Positions 1 to 12,003 of a stretch of DNA of 64,000 bases are shown one piece after another; the first letter of the stretch is position 1; the number at the start of each line of letters is the position of its first letter. The stretch is from contig OX442314.1 of the NCBI GenBank assembly GCA_949358305.1, forward strand, positions 60,831,369 to 60,895,368, in the 5' to 3' direction. Origin of the DNA: Strigamia acuminata. Its lineage: Eukaryota > Arthropoda > Chilopoda > Geophilomorpha > Linotaeniidae. Both the position numbers and the translations under genes were made by a program. The notes beneath the pieces were generated by a model. It was not told where the DNA came from. It made no database searches and saw only the letters and a program-made list of their open reading frames with translations.

Positions 1-170
1 ATATGAGTTTCCCATCAGTAAATAACAACTTTCCAAATATAAAATTTGATATTTCTTTTTTAATAAAAATTCTAAATTAGTTAAATCTCAAAATAAATCT
101 CGTAAAAATAAATCCCTAGAAATTTCCATAAAAATTCAATACATCCTAAAAATATGCAGAGGATTCACTT

Positions 171-440
171 CTGAATCCTGAATCCTAAATTCATTCCTGA
201 ATCCTGAATCCTAAATTTATTCCTGAATTCTGAATTCATTCCTGAATCCTGAATCCTGAATTCTGAATGCTAAATCCTGAATTTGTTTCTGAATGCATTT
301 CTGAATCCTGAATCCTGAATCCTGAATCCTGAATCCATTTCTGAATCCATTTCTGAATCCTAAATCCTGAATTCATTCCTGAATCCTGAATTCTGAATTT
401 ATGAATCTTGAATCCAATAATCTTAAATCCTGAATTCATA
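171..440. repeat. CTGAATC minisatellite
   Basis: Tandem copies of a 7-bp motif (CTGAATC, often paired into 14 bp) with scattered variants such as CTGAATT and CTAAATC. It gives spurious open frames rich in DSGFRIQ. Nothing suggests coding function. Confidence 0.85.
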
Positions 441-1135
441 AACCAAGGCTATAATCATAGCCTAATACAAAAAATGAGCAAAATCAACTGAAGGCAGTGA
501 TTAAAACTAGCATTGATATGATGGTGTAACAAATTCTAGAATTAAATTAAAATGTTACACTACAAAACTCTAACAATAATAATCTAATTATTTGTTGAAG
601 TAGAAATCATAAAACCAATCCCATATTTAATAAATATAAATTTTGAATTAGTTTTGAATTATGTTCGCCATCTGGTGATAAACCCATAAATTTTAAAAGC
701 TGGAAACATAGGATCTTTAGTCATTAATTTTTAGCCTTGTGAAATGAATGGAAATACAAATTTCCTAATCTAATTTACATTAACATTCCATACAATTACA
801 ATAACTTGCAACATCATCTTTCAGTGTTTAAAATTTATAGAAATTTAAATTTCCAAACCTAGTTTACATTAGCTTTCCACACATTTAACAAAAACTAAAA
901 TGTCATCTTTCAGTGTTGTAAATTTACAGAAATTCAACTTTCCATAAAATATTTCACATTTCCTTTCCATTTTATTTCCAAACTGTAATTTGTCCAATTT
1001 CACCATTAACTTTCCAATAATTTTTTTTTTGACATCCAAAATTTTTTGCAGTGAGGTTGGTGTTGATATGCAAACAGCTTGACTGAGGTGGGGGTAATCG
1101 CCCTTCTTGATATTAGACATTGCAATCAGCCACAT
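441..1135. other. A/T-rich spacer with degenerate repeats
   Basis: No gene is visible. Between about 730 and 970 a roughly 100-bp segment recurs in degenerate form: the phrases TTTCCAAACCTAGTTTACATT and ATCTTTCAGTGTT return two or three times. This is probably an old local tandem duplication. The right edge abuts the gypsy fragment. Confidence 0.5.
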
Positions 1136-1722
1136 TTAACACATCATGCCAGTGTCTAGTAATAAATTAAACCTAAAAGAATTCAACACCACCTGCACTA
1201 AAAGGGGTGGCGACCTCACTCTCGCTCCAATCACGTGAAACAAGGCAAAATCCTCATCCTGTTCCTGGATGACATTGATTGGAATGTTCCGCTGCCTCCA
1301 CTTCTCCTCCGGTGCCCCTGCACCACCGAAACTGCCGTCAACTTCAGGCGGGAACGTCGCCGGTGGGCAAGCCCCCTCCTGGTCATTTGCTTTCTTATGC
1401 CACTCACCAATCAACCGTCCACCCGCTCTTTGATCTTGACTGGCTCTCAGTCCCAGCGCTGGCTCAAAAGGGCAATCCCTTACAAAATGCGGTCCGCCGC
1501 AACGAAAACAGTCGACGAGCGTGCCATCCCTTTTTACAGGCTGGCCGCCTCGCCCACTACTCTGCCCCTGGCGCCCGCGCCAAGGTCGCTGAAACGATCC
1601 GCGTTAAGCGCTGGTCCCTGCGCCTGAAAAACCGGGTGTGCTGAATTGGTTGGCTCTTCCACGGCCCCTCTGCGGACCGCGGCGGCCACCCAACGACAAC
1701 TGCTTCAGTGCCGCCGAAACTT
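1136..1722 (-). pseudogene. Ty3/gypsy Gag C-terminus to protease fragment
   Basis: Read on the minus strand, one frame runs from about 1722 to 1136. It encodes a Gly/Arg-rich Gag tail, a CCHC zinc knuckle (CFRCGGPHFVRDC, pattern CX2CX4HX4C), a linker with RQRNIPINVI, and the start of the aspartic protease ending at LLLDTG. The same order and similar residues occur in the full gypsy Gag-Pol at 43683-48272 (CYRCGGQHFIRNC; RQRRVPVNAI; FLLDTG). The frame holds one in-frame stop upstream of the knuckle (near 1615) and stops just after DTG, so everything from the protease flap onward is missing. The 5' end runs into GAAACTTTGTT mini-repeats that lead into the 41-bp satellite. It is a broken relic of a related but distinct copy. 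Open frames on the plus strand here are antisense shadows. Confidence 0.82.
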
Positions 1723-1747
1723 TGTTGAAACTTTGAAACTTTGTTGA

Positions 1748-4069
1748 AACTTTGTTGATCAACTTTGTATCTAGTCTGATGCAGCTTGATAAAAGTTGAT
1801 CAACTTTGTATCTAGTCTGATGCAGCTTGATAAAAGTTGATCAACTTTGTATCTAGTCTGATGCAGCTTGATAAAAGTTGATCAACTTTTTATGTAGTCT
1901 GATGCAGCTTGATAAAAGTTGATCAACTTTTTATGTAGTCTGATGCAGCTTGATAAAAGTTGATCAACTTTGTATCTAGTCTGATGCAGCTTGATAAAAG
2001 TTGATCAACTTTTTATGTAGTCTGATGCAGCTTGATAAAAGTTGATCAACTTTGTATCTAGTCTGATGCAGCTTGATAAAAGTTGATCAACTTTGTATCG
2101 AGTCTGATGCAGCTTGATAAAAGTTGATCAACTTTGTATCTAGTCTGATGCAGCTTGATAAAAGTTGATCAACTTTGTTTCTAGTCTGATGCAGCTTGAT
2201 AAAAGTTGATCAACTTTGTATCTAGTCTGATGCAGCTTGATAAAAGTTGATCAACTTTGTATCTAGTCTGATGCAGCTTGATAAAAGTTGATCAACTTTG
2301 TATCTAGTCTGATGCAGCTTGATAAAAATTGATCAACTTTGTATCTAGTCTGATGCAGCTTGATTAAAGTTGATCAACTTTGTATCTAGTCTGATGCAGC
2401 TCGATAAAAGTTGATCAACTTTTAATCTAGTCTGATGCAGCTCGATAAAAGTTGATCAACTTTTAATCTAGTCTGATGCAGCTCGATAAAAGTTGATCAA
2501 CTTTGTATCTAGTCTGATGCAGCTCGATAAAAGTTGATCAACTTTGTATCTAGTCTGATGCAGCTCGATAAAAGTTGATCAACTTTTAATCTAGTCTGAT
2601 GCAGCTCGATAAAAGTTGATCAACTTTTAATCTAGTCTGATGCAGCTCGATAAAAGTTGATCAACTTTTTATGTAGTCTGATGCAGCTTGATAAAAGTTG
2701 ATCAACTTTTTATGTAGTCTGATGCAGCTTGATAAAAGTTGATCAACTTTGTATCTAGTCTGATGCAGCTTGATAAAAGTTGATCAACTTTGTATCTAGT
2801 CTGATGCAGCTTGATAAAAGTTGATCAACTTCGTTTCTAGTCTGATGCAGCTTGATAAAAGTTGATCAACTTTGTATCTAGTCTGATGCAGCTTGATAAA
2901 AGTTGATCAACTTTGTATCTAGTCTGATGCAGCTTGATAAAAGTTGATCAACTTTGTATCTAGTCTGATGCAGCTTGATAAAAGTTGATCAACTTTGTAT
3001 CTAGTCTGATGCAGCTCGATAAAAGTTGATCAACTTTTAATCTAGTCTGATGCAGCTCGATAAAAGTTGATCAACTTTGTTTCTAGTCTGATGCAGCTCG
3101 ATAAAAGTTGATCAACTTTGTATCTAGTCTGATGCAGCTCGATAAAAGTTGATCAACTTTTTATGTAGTCTGATGCAGCTCGATAAAAGTTGATCAACTT
3201 TGTATCTAGTCTGATGCAGCTCGATAAAAGTTGATCAACTTTGTATCTAGTCTGATGCAGCTCGATAAAAGTTGATCAACTTTGTTTCTAGTCTGATGCA
3301 GCTTGATAAAAGTTGATCAACTTTGTATCTAGTCTGATGCAGCTTGATAAAAGTTGATCAACTTTGTATCTAGTCTGATGCAGCTTGATAAAAGTTGATC
3401 AACTTTGTATCTAGTCTGATGCAGCTTGATAAAAGTTGATCAACTTTGTATCTAGTCTGATGCAGCTTTATAAAAGTTGATCAACTTTGTATCTAGTCTG
3501 ATGCAGCTTGATAAAAGTTGATCAACTTTGTATCTAGTCTGATGCAGCTTTATAAAAGTTGATCAACTTTGTATCTAGTCTGATGCAGCTTGATAAAAGT
3601 TGATCAACTTTTTATGTAGTCTGATGCAGCTTGATAAAAGTTGATCAACTTTGTATCTAGTCTGATGCAGCTTGATAAAAGTTGATCAACTTTGTATCTA
3701 GTCTGATGCAGCTTGATAAAAGTTGATCAACTTTTTATGTAGTCTGATGCAGCTTGATCAAAGTTGATCAACTTTGTATCTAGTCTGATGCAGCTTGATA
3801 AAAGTTGATCAACTTTTTATGTAGTCTGATGCAGCTTGATAAAAGTTGATCAACTTTGTATGTAGTCTGATGCAGCTTGATAAAAGTTGATCAACTTTTT
3901 ATCTAGTCTGATGCAGCTTGATAAAAGTTGATCAACTTTTTATCTAGTCTGATGCAGCTTGATAAAAGTTGATCAACTTTTTATCTAGTCTGATGCAGCT
4001 TGATAAAAGTTGATCAACTTTTTATGTAGTCTGATGCAGCTTGATAAAAATTGATCAACTTTTTTTGTA
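1748..4069. repeat. 41-bp palindromic satellite, array 1
   Basis: About 56 tandem copies of a 41-bp unit (TTGATCAACTTTGTATCTAG + TCTGATGCAGCTTGATAAAAG). Each unit contains the perfect palindrome AAAGTTGATCAACTTT. Variants at a few positions (TTTGTATCTAG, TTTTTATGTAG, TTTTAATCTAG; CTTGAT versus CTCGAT) occur in runs, which suggests local expansion of sub-blocks. There are no spacers between units. A second array at 8003-8811 is in the opposite orientation. A short transition of GAAACTTTGTT copies (1720-1757) joins it to the gypsy fragment. Confidence 0.95.
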
Positions 4070-4102
4070 GTAACTTAGATTCCCATTGTATTTACTACTA
4101 TT

Positions 4103-5858
4103 TGTGACGGTGACGACCACAACTCCCATTTAACAATGGTACCGGGAAGAGATCGCAATAAATAACAGTGAATACAATTCGAGATAAATACAAGACAGTT
4201 TATTGTTGGCAAACAATAGGAAATGAGCTAAATTATACATAAGACTAATGCCGACATTTGGCAAGTTTAACTGGCTATTAAACTATACAATCGAGTGGCC
4301 GATTGGCCCTAAAATAATATCTTTACGTGGCCGGGATGCGGGAGCGGTTTCCCCATCGCTCGACCTGGTTATAGTTGTCATCTAAGCCGGATGGCTGTCT
4401 CCTGGAGTCCGATACGGCTTCGCTGGTTCCTTGGTTTTGCTTGGTTCGCTTGTGTAAATGGTTGCACATCGATAAATCGAATGATCTGAGAAATGCGGTT
4501 GACTTTGTCTGCACCGCCACAACTTAGGGGGGATATTGGTGTAAGTAAATGTATTCATTTACTTATCAATATTCCGCTTATGAATTATATTTAATTCATT
4601 GGAGTTGTGAGTTTGTTCTTTATTCAGATATTTCGCTGGTAAGTTGTTATCAACTTGTTTTGTTACTCTTTCGAGTCTTCGTGTAATTGGTAATCAAATC
4701 TTCTGATTTGGTGATTTAACTTGTCTTCAAGTTAAATCTGTTTTGCTGTTAATGAAGAATAAGTATTAGACTTCCCGTCGCAACACACAATTGCCGTCGA
4801 TAGAGAATACGCCTTGCCATGCAGAACGGTATCAAGCGTCCCCTGCGTCGCAACACGGTCGTTCGTCCAGCGATTGACGGTATCGCGTACACAGGAGTCG
4901 ATAGCTTGCGGCTCCGCACAGCAGTTTAGTCCTTCGCGGTACTAATAACAAACCGACTACTTTGGCACCGAATACCATGAGAATCAGCTTGCCAAACACT
5001 TGGTGCTACTCGTGGTTACTGTAAAACAGACTACTTTGACACCATCAGGTGAAGGAACCAACTCTCAACAGTTCCGGTGCTTACTCACGGTTACGGAATG
5101 CGTTCATACCGAAAATGACCACTCAGTCCTGCCCGGAGGATACTGAATTGCACAGAAGGCAGGTTCTCCTCGGCGAGACCGTAAATTGAAACATGTATGC
5201 AACATAACAATCCAATACGTCGGCTTCAATTGCCGGTGGTTGCATGATTCGGTAGAATCATGCCGCGGTTCTTTGCGAACAAATCAACAAAGAACCAAAG
5301 AACTAAACGGTCTTCCACGTGAACAACGAATCATATTTCTTAAGTAACAATACCAAACAGAAATAATCAAACAGTGCTGCGGAATGGCCGGTTGTTTGGG
5401 TTTATATAACCTGACTGGATTAGGGATTAATCCAATCAACCAATTGGAACATGGGTTCCACGAATCCCTCCAATCCCGTATCGCCGGAAGTGGATACGGA
5501 GGAGCAATATGCTAATTCACACCACAACCGGAACTGGATACCCAGGACCGGAAATGGATCCACCAATCACATCGATCGGTTGATCGATGGATTATCAAAT
5601 CTCCATTTCTGCTGAACTAGAGATTCCCATCAATAATCATTAATATATATTTATATTAATCCTAATAAAGTGTCGTTTCATACAAATAAATATATTCTTA
5701 TATTTATTTACCAGTTTCTTAACTCGCAAATCGAATTTACCGCTGAATTATAATCGCGCCATCTAGTGGCGACTCGGAGCATTGACAAATGCGGGTTTCG
5801 CCGAAAACACTTAAAATTCGGCCGTGTTATTAATAAATAGCACTTATAAACCGTCATA
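4103..5858 (-). mobile_element. Solo LTR of the gag-only retrotransposon family
   Basis: A 1,756-bp LTR, in minus orientation by comparison with the other elements. The plus-strand left edge TGTGACGGTGACGACCACAA is the same as the left edges of the LTRs at 13404, 25537, 30552 and 35243. The right edge, ending AAACCGTCATA, is the decayed counterpart of the LTR start at 12600 (TGTGACGGTTTACAACGG reversed). It is flanked by TATT at 4099-4102 and 5859-5862, a 4-bp target-site duplication. No internal sequence is present, so this is an LTR-LTR recombination product. It has diverged from the array LTRs and lies closer to the plus-strand element's LTR. Confidence 0.85.
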
Positions 5859-5929
5859 TATTGTGCAGATGTCTTATTTATTACTATGCGTTAGGTATTG
5901 AGCAGTGTTTGACGGTTACACTGTCATAC

Positions 5930-6143
5930 ACACAACCAATTTCCAACTATCTGCAACCAATTTCCAACTATCTGCAACAATTTCCAACTATCTGCAACCA
6001 AAATCCAACTATCTGCAACCAATCTCCAACTATCTGCAACCAATTTCCAACTATCTGCAACAATTTCCAACTATCTGCAACCAAAATCCAACTATCTGCA
6101 ACCAATTTCCAACTATCTGCAACCAATTTCCAACTATCTGCAA
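5930..6143. repeat. About 20-bp CCAACTATCTGCAA minisatellite
   Basis: Roughly ten tandem copies of TTTCCAACTATCTGCAACCAA with length variants of 19-21 bp. An inverted two-copy piece of the same repeat (TTGCAGATAGTTGGAAATTG) lies at 6818-6849, on the other side of the neighbouring 20-bp array, so the two form inverted flanks. Confidence 0.85.
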
Positions 6144-6806
6144 TCAAAGATTTCTCTCAAGATTTGAGAAATCTCGAGAAAATTTGAGAAATCTCGAGAA
6201 AATTTGAGAAATCTCGAGAAAATTTGAGAAATCTCGAGAAAATTTGAGAAATCTCGAGAAAATTTGAGAAATCTCGAGAAAATTTGAGAAATCTCGAGAA
6301 AATTTGAGAAATCTCGAGAAAATTTGAGAAACCTCGAGAAAATTTGAGAAACCTCGAGAAAATTTGAGAAACCTCGAGAAAATTTGAGAAACCTCGAGAA
6401 AATTTGAGAAATCTCGAGAAAATTTGAGAAATCTCGAGAAAATTTGAGAAATCTCGAGAAAATTTGAGAAATCTCGAGAAAATTTGAGAAATTTTGAGAA
6501 AATTTGAGAAATCTCGAGAAAATTTGAGAAATCTCGAGAAAATTTGAGAAACTCGAGAAAATTTGAGAAATCTCGAGAAAATTTGAGAAATCTCGAGAAA
6601 ATTTGAGAAATCTCGAGAAAATTTGAGAAATCTCGAGAATATTTGAGAAATCTCGAGAAAATTTGAGAAATCTCGAGAAAATTTGAGAAATCTCGAGAAA
6701 ATTTGAGAAATCTCGAGAAAATTTGAGAAATCTCGAAAAAATTTGAGAAATCTTGAGAAAATTTGAGAAATCTCGAGAAAATTTGAGAAATCTCGAGAAA
6801 ATTTGT
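6144..6806. repeat. 20-bp GAAAATTTGAGAAATCTCGA array
   Basis: About 33 tandem copies of GAAAATTTGAGAAATCTCGA. Each junction makes the 8-bp palindrome TCTCGAGA. One patch reads CCTCGAGA (6331-6408), which marks a local expansion. The stop-free minus-strand frames (repeating FSRDFSNFLEISQI-type peptide) are a by-product of the period. I see no coding evidence. Confidence 0.93.
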
Positions 6807-6857
6807 TGGATTTTGGTTGCAGATAGTTGGAAATTGTTGCAGATAGTTGCATAGTTA

Positions 6858-7548
6858 TTTTTTCTCAAATTTTCTCAAAATTTCACAATATTCCTTCAAA
6901 ATCCTTCAAATTCCTTCAAATTCCTTCAAATTCCGTCAAATTCCTTCAAATCCGTCAAATTCCTTCAAATTCCATCCTTCAAAATCCATCCTTCAAAATC
7001 CATCATTTAAAATCCTTCAAAATCCTTCAAATTCCTACAAATTACTTCAAATTCCTTCAAATTCCTACAAATAACTTCAAATTTCTTCAAATTCCTTCAA
7101 AATCCATCCTTCAAAATCCATCCTTCGAATTCCTTCAAATTCCTTCAAAATCCTTTAAATTCCTTCAAAATCCTTGAAATTCCTTCAAATCCCTTCAAAT
7201 TCCTTGAAATTCCTTAAAATTCCTTCAAATTCCTTCAAACTTCATCCTTCAAATTCCTTCAAAATCCTTTAAATTCCTTCAAAATCCTTCAAAATCCTTT
7301 AAATTCCTTCAAATTCCTTCAAAATCCTTCAAATTCCTTCAAATTCCTTCAAATTTCTTCAAATTCTTTCAAACTTCATCCTTCAAAATCCATCCTTCAA
7401 ATTCCTTCAAATTCCTTCAAAATCCTTTAAATTCCTTCAAAATCCTTCAAATTCCTTCAAATTCCTTCAAATTCCTTCAAACTTCATCCTTCAAAATCCA
7501 TCCTTCAAATTCCTACAAAGTTCTTCAAAGTCCTTCAAATTTCTTCAA
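6858..7548. repeat. TTCCTTCAAA minisatellite
   Basis: Tandem 10-11-bp units (CCTTCAAATT, CCTTCAAAAT) punctuated by CATCCTTCAAAATCCATCC inserts that recur about every 120-130 bp, so there is some higher-order structure. No gene. Confidence 0.85.
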
Positions 7549-7712
7549 AGCGTTGCATAGTCGTTGCATAGTCGTTGTGAGGCGTTGCATAGTCGTTGCA
7601 TAGTTGATGCCAGGCGTTGCATAGTCGTTGCATAGTTGTTGCCAGGCGTTGCATAGTCATTGTGAGGCGTTGCATAGTCGTTGCGAGGCGTTGCATAGTC
7701 ATTACACAATTT
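7549..7712. repeat. CGTTGCATAGT minisatellite
   Basis: Short tandem array of 11-12-bp units (CGTTGCATAGT, with GTTGTGAGG and GTTGCCAGG variants). It begins where the preceding TTCCTTCAAA array ends. Confidence 0.8.
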
Positions 7713-8002
7713 TCTGTGCATAGGAAATACCAATAATGTTTGAAAAACTCATTAGTGATTGAACTTGTAAATACGTAAATTGGTCACATTATCAGCGAGT
7801 ACTTAACAATTAATCAATTCTTCACTTTTAAATCCCTGAGTAAACAATTTGTTGTGTGCACAGTACTCGCACATTTATTTCGAGAAGTAATGAATTTGAA
7901 CTAATTTCTTTGACCAACACTAATATTAGCTAAGGTTTGTGTAAACAGGATAAGTTCCATTGGCCGAGCCGCATTACTACTAACTCCAGTCTGTATTACT
8001 AC
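7713..8002. other. Unique spacer
   Basis: About 290 bp of apparently single-copy A/T-rich sequence between the CGTTGCATAGT array and the second 41-bp satellite array. No gene or element edge recognised. Confidence 0.4.
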
Positions 8003-8811
8003 CACTAGATTAAAAGTTGATCAACTTTTATCAAGCTGCATCAGACTAGATTAAAAGTTGATCAACTTTTATCAAGCTGCATCAGACTAGATACAAAGTT
8101 GATCAACTTTTATCAAGCTGCATCATACTACATGAAAAGTTGATCAACTTTTATCAAGCTGCATCAGACTAGATTAAAAGTTGATCAACTTTTATCAAGC
8201 TGCATCATACTACATGAAAAGTTGATCAACTTTTATCAAGCTGCATCAGACTAGATTAAAAGTTGATCAACTTTTATCAAGCTGCATCATACTACATGAA
8301 AAGTTGATCAACTTTTATCAAGCTGCATCAGACTAGATTAAAAGTTGATCAACTTTTATCAAGCTACATCAGACTACATAAAAAGGTGATCAACTTTTAT
8401 CAAGCTGCATTCGACTACATAAAAAGTTGATCAACTTTTATCAAGCTGCATCAGACTAGATTAAAAGTTTATCAACTTTTATCAAGCTGCATCAGACTAG
8501 ATACAAAGTTGATCAAGTTTTATCAAGCTGCATCAGACTAGATACAAAGTTGATCAACTTTTATCAATCTGCATCAGACTACATAAAAAGTTGATCAACT
8601 TTTATCAAGCTGCATCAGACTAGATTAAAAGTTGATCAACTTTTATCAAGCTGCATCAGACTACATAAAAAGTTGATCAACTTTTATCAAGCTGCATCAG
8701 ACTAGGTACAAAGTTGATCAACTTTTATCAAGCTGCATCAGACTAGATACAAAGTTGATCAACTTTTATCAAGCTGCATCAGACTAGATACAAAGTTGAT
8801 CAACTTTTATA
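8003..8811. repeat. 41-bp palindromic satellite, array 2 (inverted)
   Basis: About 20 copies of the same 41-bp unit as at 1748-4069, but in reverse-complement orientation (AGTTGATCAACTTTTATCAA + GCTGCATCAGACTAGATTAAA). Variants include CATACTACATG and CTAGGTACA. Its right edge cuts straight into the 5' leader of the gag-only element, replacing the 5' LTR and primer-binding site. Confidence 0.95.
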
Positions 8812-11109
8812 CGAAGTATTTTAAAATAAGGAATCAAAAAGTTTCGAGTAAAATAAGAAAACAGATATTTTTTGATGTTTTGTTTTATTTGAAAAAAGCT
8901 AGAACACATAAAGTTTAGACAGCGGACTTCTTACCGATTTATCTTTCCACTTGAACGTTAAAATCAGAAAACACCGCAACTATTTGGAAATATTTACAAG
9001 AAATTAAGTTTCCTGTAACGGTACGTCGACGCCGATACCCAGCGACCACGCGCCGTATCAACAAGCGACGATCTCCGCTAAAAACGCGGCAGGAAAGCCA
9101 CTCAAAACCTTCGATGCAAGGTGCGAACGAATACTTGGAAATTACGGCGGTCAACGGATAAAAAACAGCGTGAAAATGTTACCGAAGGTTCGTAGAGATT
9201 CATTTGAAGTGTCGGGAACTTATTTTCCACTGCCGTCGGCACCCATGATAATTTAGTTGTTTGAAAAAACAACACACTCTATTCGCGAAAAGGATTTGCA
9301 AAAAAATCGAAATAAATATTACCTTTATCCGAAGGAATTAATTATTTTCAAAAAAGTACAGTTTTCTTCGGAAACAATGAAAATATAAAATGGCGGCGAA
9401 TGAAGTTGTCGACCACGTGAAGTAGTATTTTCTTCGTCGAAAGTTACGAATCACGATAAACGCTTTCCCTCGGAAAAGTAAAAGATTTTATCCAATCTTC
9501 TCTTTTCGGAAATATTAACAGTGTTTTAAGTTTCCAACGATATTTGGGTCTCCCAAATTTTGAGAATTTCTAAATGAAATTTAGCTGTTTGAAAAACAAC
9601 GAATATTTTTAGAAATCTAATCAGACATTTTTCCCCCGTGGAAAATTTCTTAACCGGAATAACAAATCCATTTGTGGCTACGAACTTTGCCACATGAAAA
9701 TATTTCCAGTTCAAATATTTCTTGACTGGATAGAAGCTTTAAAATTAGATAGCTGATCTAAACGAAGGAAATAAGTTTCAAAATGTTTATTTTTCTTTCG
9801 GAAAAATTATATAAACCACCGCTGATGGAAAATTGCATTTTTCCATTCGAAAAACTGAGAATTGCAAAGAGTTTATTTACTATTGAACATAGATTTTATT
9901 TCGGAAAAGGAAATACTCTAGATATATTATTATTTTCTCTAAGATTAAGAATTTAGTCAATTTTCGTAAAAGCTAAGGGAATATGACCATATTTTCTAAG
10001 TAAATTTTACGTGTCAAAGTTTAAACAAAAAACGGTTGGAATATGTTTATATTTGCGATAAGTAAGTGAAAAGTTCTTTTTAAAATGGAATTTCGATGCA
10101 AATCCAACATTAAAGGGAATGTTATGTTGTGTAGAAACAATTAACAAAAATCTGAGATAAATTCATTTTATTTTATTGTAGTGAAAAATCGGTTACAAAT
10201 ATTTTCAAGAAAAATTATTTTATCGGCAAAAAAGTAATTCACATGTCCTAGTGCGGACCGAGTAGTAAACTGCTTAATTGTGACATCGATACTGTTATTG
10301 TGTCACGAGATATTCAAAATTCAAAACAAGTGAATTACGAATTTTGGTGTGATAAGAATGGAAGTTTGACAGTGAAGTTCTCCAGATTTGTCTTTTCTCA
10401 TTTGAAAAGTTAAATGGAGGAAATACTGCAACAAGAGGAAGGTATTTACGGAAATTACAATCTAAATATTCTTTCATCCGAAAGATAAAAATTTCTGCAA
10501 AACATCTCGTTATTAGAGATAAGGGGGACGTATTATTATTATTAATTATTAATTAGTTGGATTGGTAAACAATCTCAAAAAGTTCAAAAAGATTGAAGTA
10601 GATTTATGTTATTTTATTGAAAATACATTTTTGGAGATATTTATGAATATTTTCGAAGGAATTTTTTATTTTATCGGTAAAATTGAAATTTCAAAGGGAA
10701 CGGACTTAGTAGAGAACTGTTAACGAAAATATTACGTTCTTCATACTATCGGTTGACATCAAACCAGCCAATCAGGAGTTAGGAGATCTAGGGATCCCCA
10801 GCCCCCTGCTATTAAAGGAGAGCCAGATCAGACAATGATCATTCGCTTCCAGACCAGACCCGCAGACGTGTTCCAGAGCTATCTTGACCACGCCGTCCCG
10901 ATTCTAGTCACGATTCAAAGTTTTGTGTGCCGTGTAACCTGCAAAGCTAACACGTGTTAAACAAACGCAAAGTTTACTTTTACTTTATTAAAACGTAAAA
11001 AGTTTAGAAGTATTTTCTATTGAAAGCGTATTATATTGTTCTTTTAAAGACGTATATTCGTGTTCTTTATAAATTAAAGAATTAAAAATCGTCAGATTTT
11101 GAATTTAGT
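8812..11109 (+). other. Long leader of gag-only element
   Basis: 2.3 kb without a credible gene. It carries many short TTTC-N-GAAA stem-loop-like motifs (for example near 9283, 9365, 9470, 9505, 9790 and 9895), recurring every 50-150 bp. Its homology to the minus-strand copies at 23700-25500 supports a leader role. The region around 10740-10960 is more G/C-rich and resembles 23940-24080 in reverse complement. A promoter cannot be placed because the LTR is gone. Confidence 0.5.
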
Positions 11110-12003
11110 ATGGCTCAAAAACCACTGAATATGGTCGATCTCCTAGAAGATTTAAGTAACCGATCATACTTTAAAAGTATCGTAGATTGGAAGTCTATAA
11201 GAAACTACTGTCAACTGTATGGATTAGATCCATTTCAATTTGCGAATTTAGACGAAGCGATGACGTATGTAGTGGAGCATGATCTATGGAGAAAACTCAA
11301 CGATAGGATTTTGCAGCCAATTTTCAATCCAAATCAAACAATTGTCGAACAATCGTTCACAAAAGATTTGCCGTTTAGAGGACGTGACCAATCTAGTTCA
11401 CCACAACAAAGGTCGGGAGACCAGATTCACAATCCTCAATCTTCTAAAAGGAAGTTAGAGAGTATGGACGTTTACTCTTCATTTCACGATACGAGTACAA
11501 AAACAATAGTTTCAACTACTCAAGCAAGTGGACCGTTCGATCGAACGTTTCAGGAAAAGAGTACTTTTTCCACAAGACCGGTATTTGAAGAAAACTTGCC
11601 TAGTCGATCTAATATTAGTTCAACTAGCAATCAGACCAACCAATTTATGTGTGGTGAAAATGGCATACGCCATTCTGTTCCTGAAGCTGCAAATTCGCAG
11701 AATGCTACCTTCCCGTACGTCAGAAAATGTTTCCATTGTAAACAACCGGGGCATACGAAACAAGATTGTCCCACATGGTCTAAACGAAAGTTTAATGACC
11801 AACATAAGAATTTTGAGTATTCAAATGTGTCAAAAAACTCATTTAAACGACCCCGACCAAATTGGGTCACCACCGAAGTATTGGAACAACGGCTTACAGA
11901 AATGGAAACCAGAATAACAGCAGAAATAGAAACCAGAATAACAACGGTTATTAATAAGTCTATGTCCGACTTATTTGAGAAGCTTTCTCGACACAGAATG
12001 TAG
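11110..12003 (+). CDS. gag: Gag-like protein with CCHC zinc knuckle
   Basis: A 297-aa protein starting at an ATG in the context TTTAGTATGGCT; the same MAQ start is conserved in the minus-strand copies. The N-terminal 1-85 region is mixed alpha-helical in character and aligns with the array Gag (YCQLYGLDPFQFANL versus YCQVYELDRNRFAIL). Residues 86-200 are Ser/Gln/Thr-rich and probably disordered. A CCHC knuckle follows (C207, C210, H215, C220; CX2CX4HX4C), as in retroelement nucleocapsids that bind RNA. A short C-terminal coiled-coil-like segment (about 255-293, with repeated METRIT/IETRIT) could drive oligomerisation. No protease or polymerase follows; the 3' untranslated region leads directly to a polypurine tract. 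By family logic it would package element RNA, with enzymes supplied in trans. I do not recognise a named capsid family. This is the best-preserved copy in the window, with no frame breaks. Confidence 0.82.
   Translation: MAQKPLNMVDLLEDLSNRSYFKSIVDWKSIRNYCQLYGLDPFQFANLDEAMTYVVEHDLWRKLNDRILQPIFNPNQTIVEQSFTKDLPFRGRDQSSSPQQRSGDQIHNPQSSKRKLESMDVYSSFHDTSTKTIVSTTQASGPFDRTFQEKSTFSTRPVFEENLPSRSNISSTSNQTNQFMCGENGIRHSVPEAANSQNATFPYVRKCFHCKQPGHTKQDCPTWSKRKFNDQHKNFEYSNVSKNSFKRPRPNWVTTEVLEQRLTEMETRITAEIETRITTVINKSMSDLFEKLSRHRM

Noticed and set aside
1235-1644. Two plus-strand frames of 121-130 aa
   Set aside because: Antisense of the gypsy Gag-protease fragment, whose minus-strand translation has clear motifs.
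6134-6868. 244-aa minus-strand frame of ISQIFSRFLKFSRDF repeats
   Set aside because: Translation of the 20-bp array only. It begins and ends with the array.
1748-8811. CRISPR-like regular repeats
   Set aside because: The 41-bp units are contiguous, with no unique spacers and no cas genes, in a eukaryotic context.
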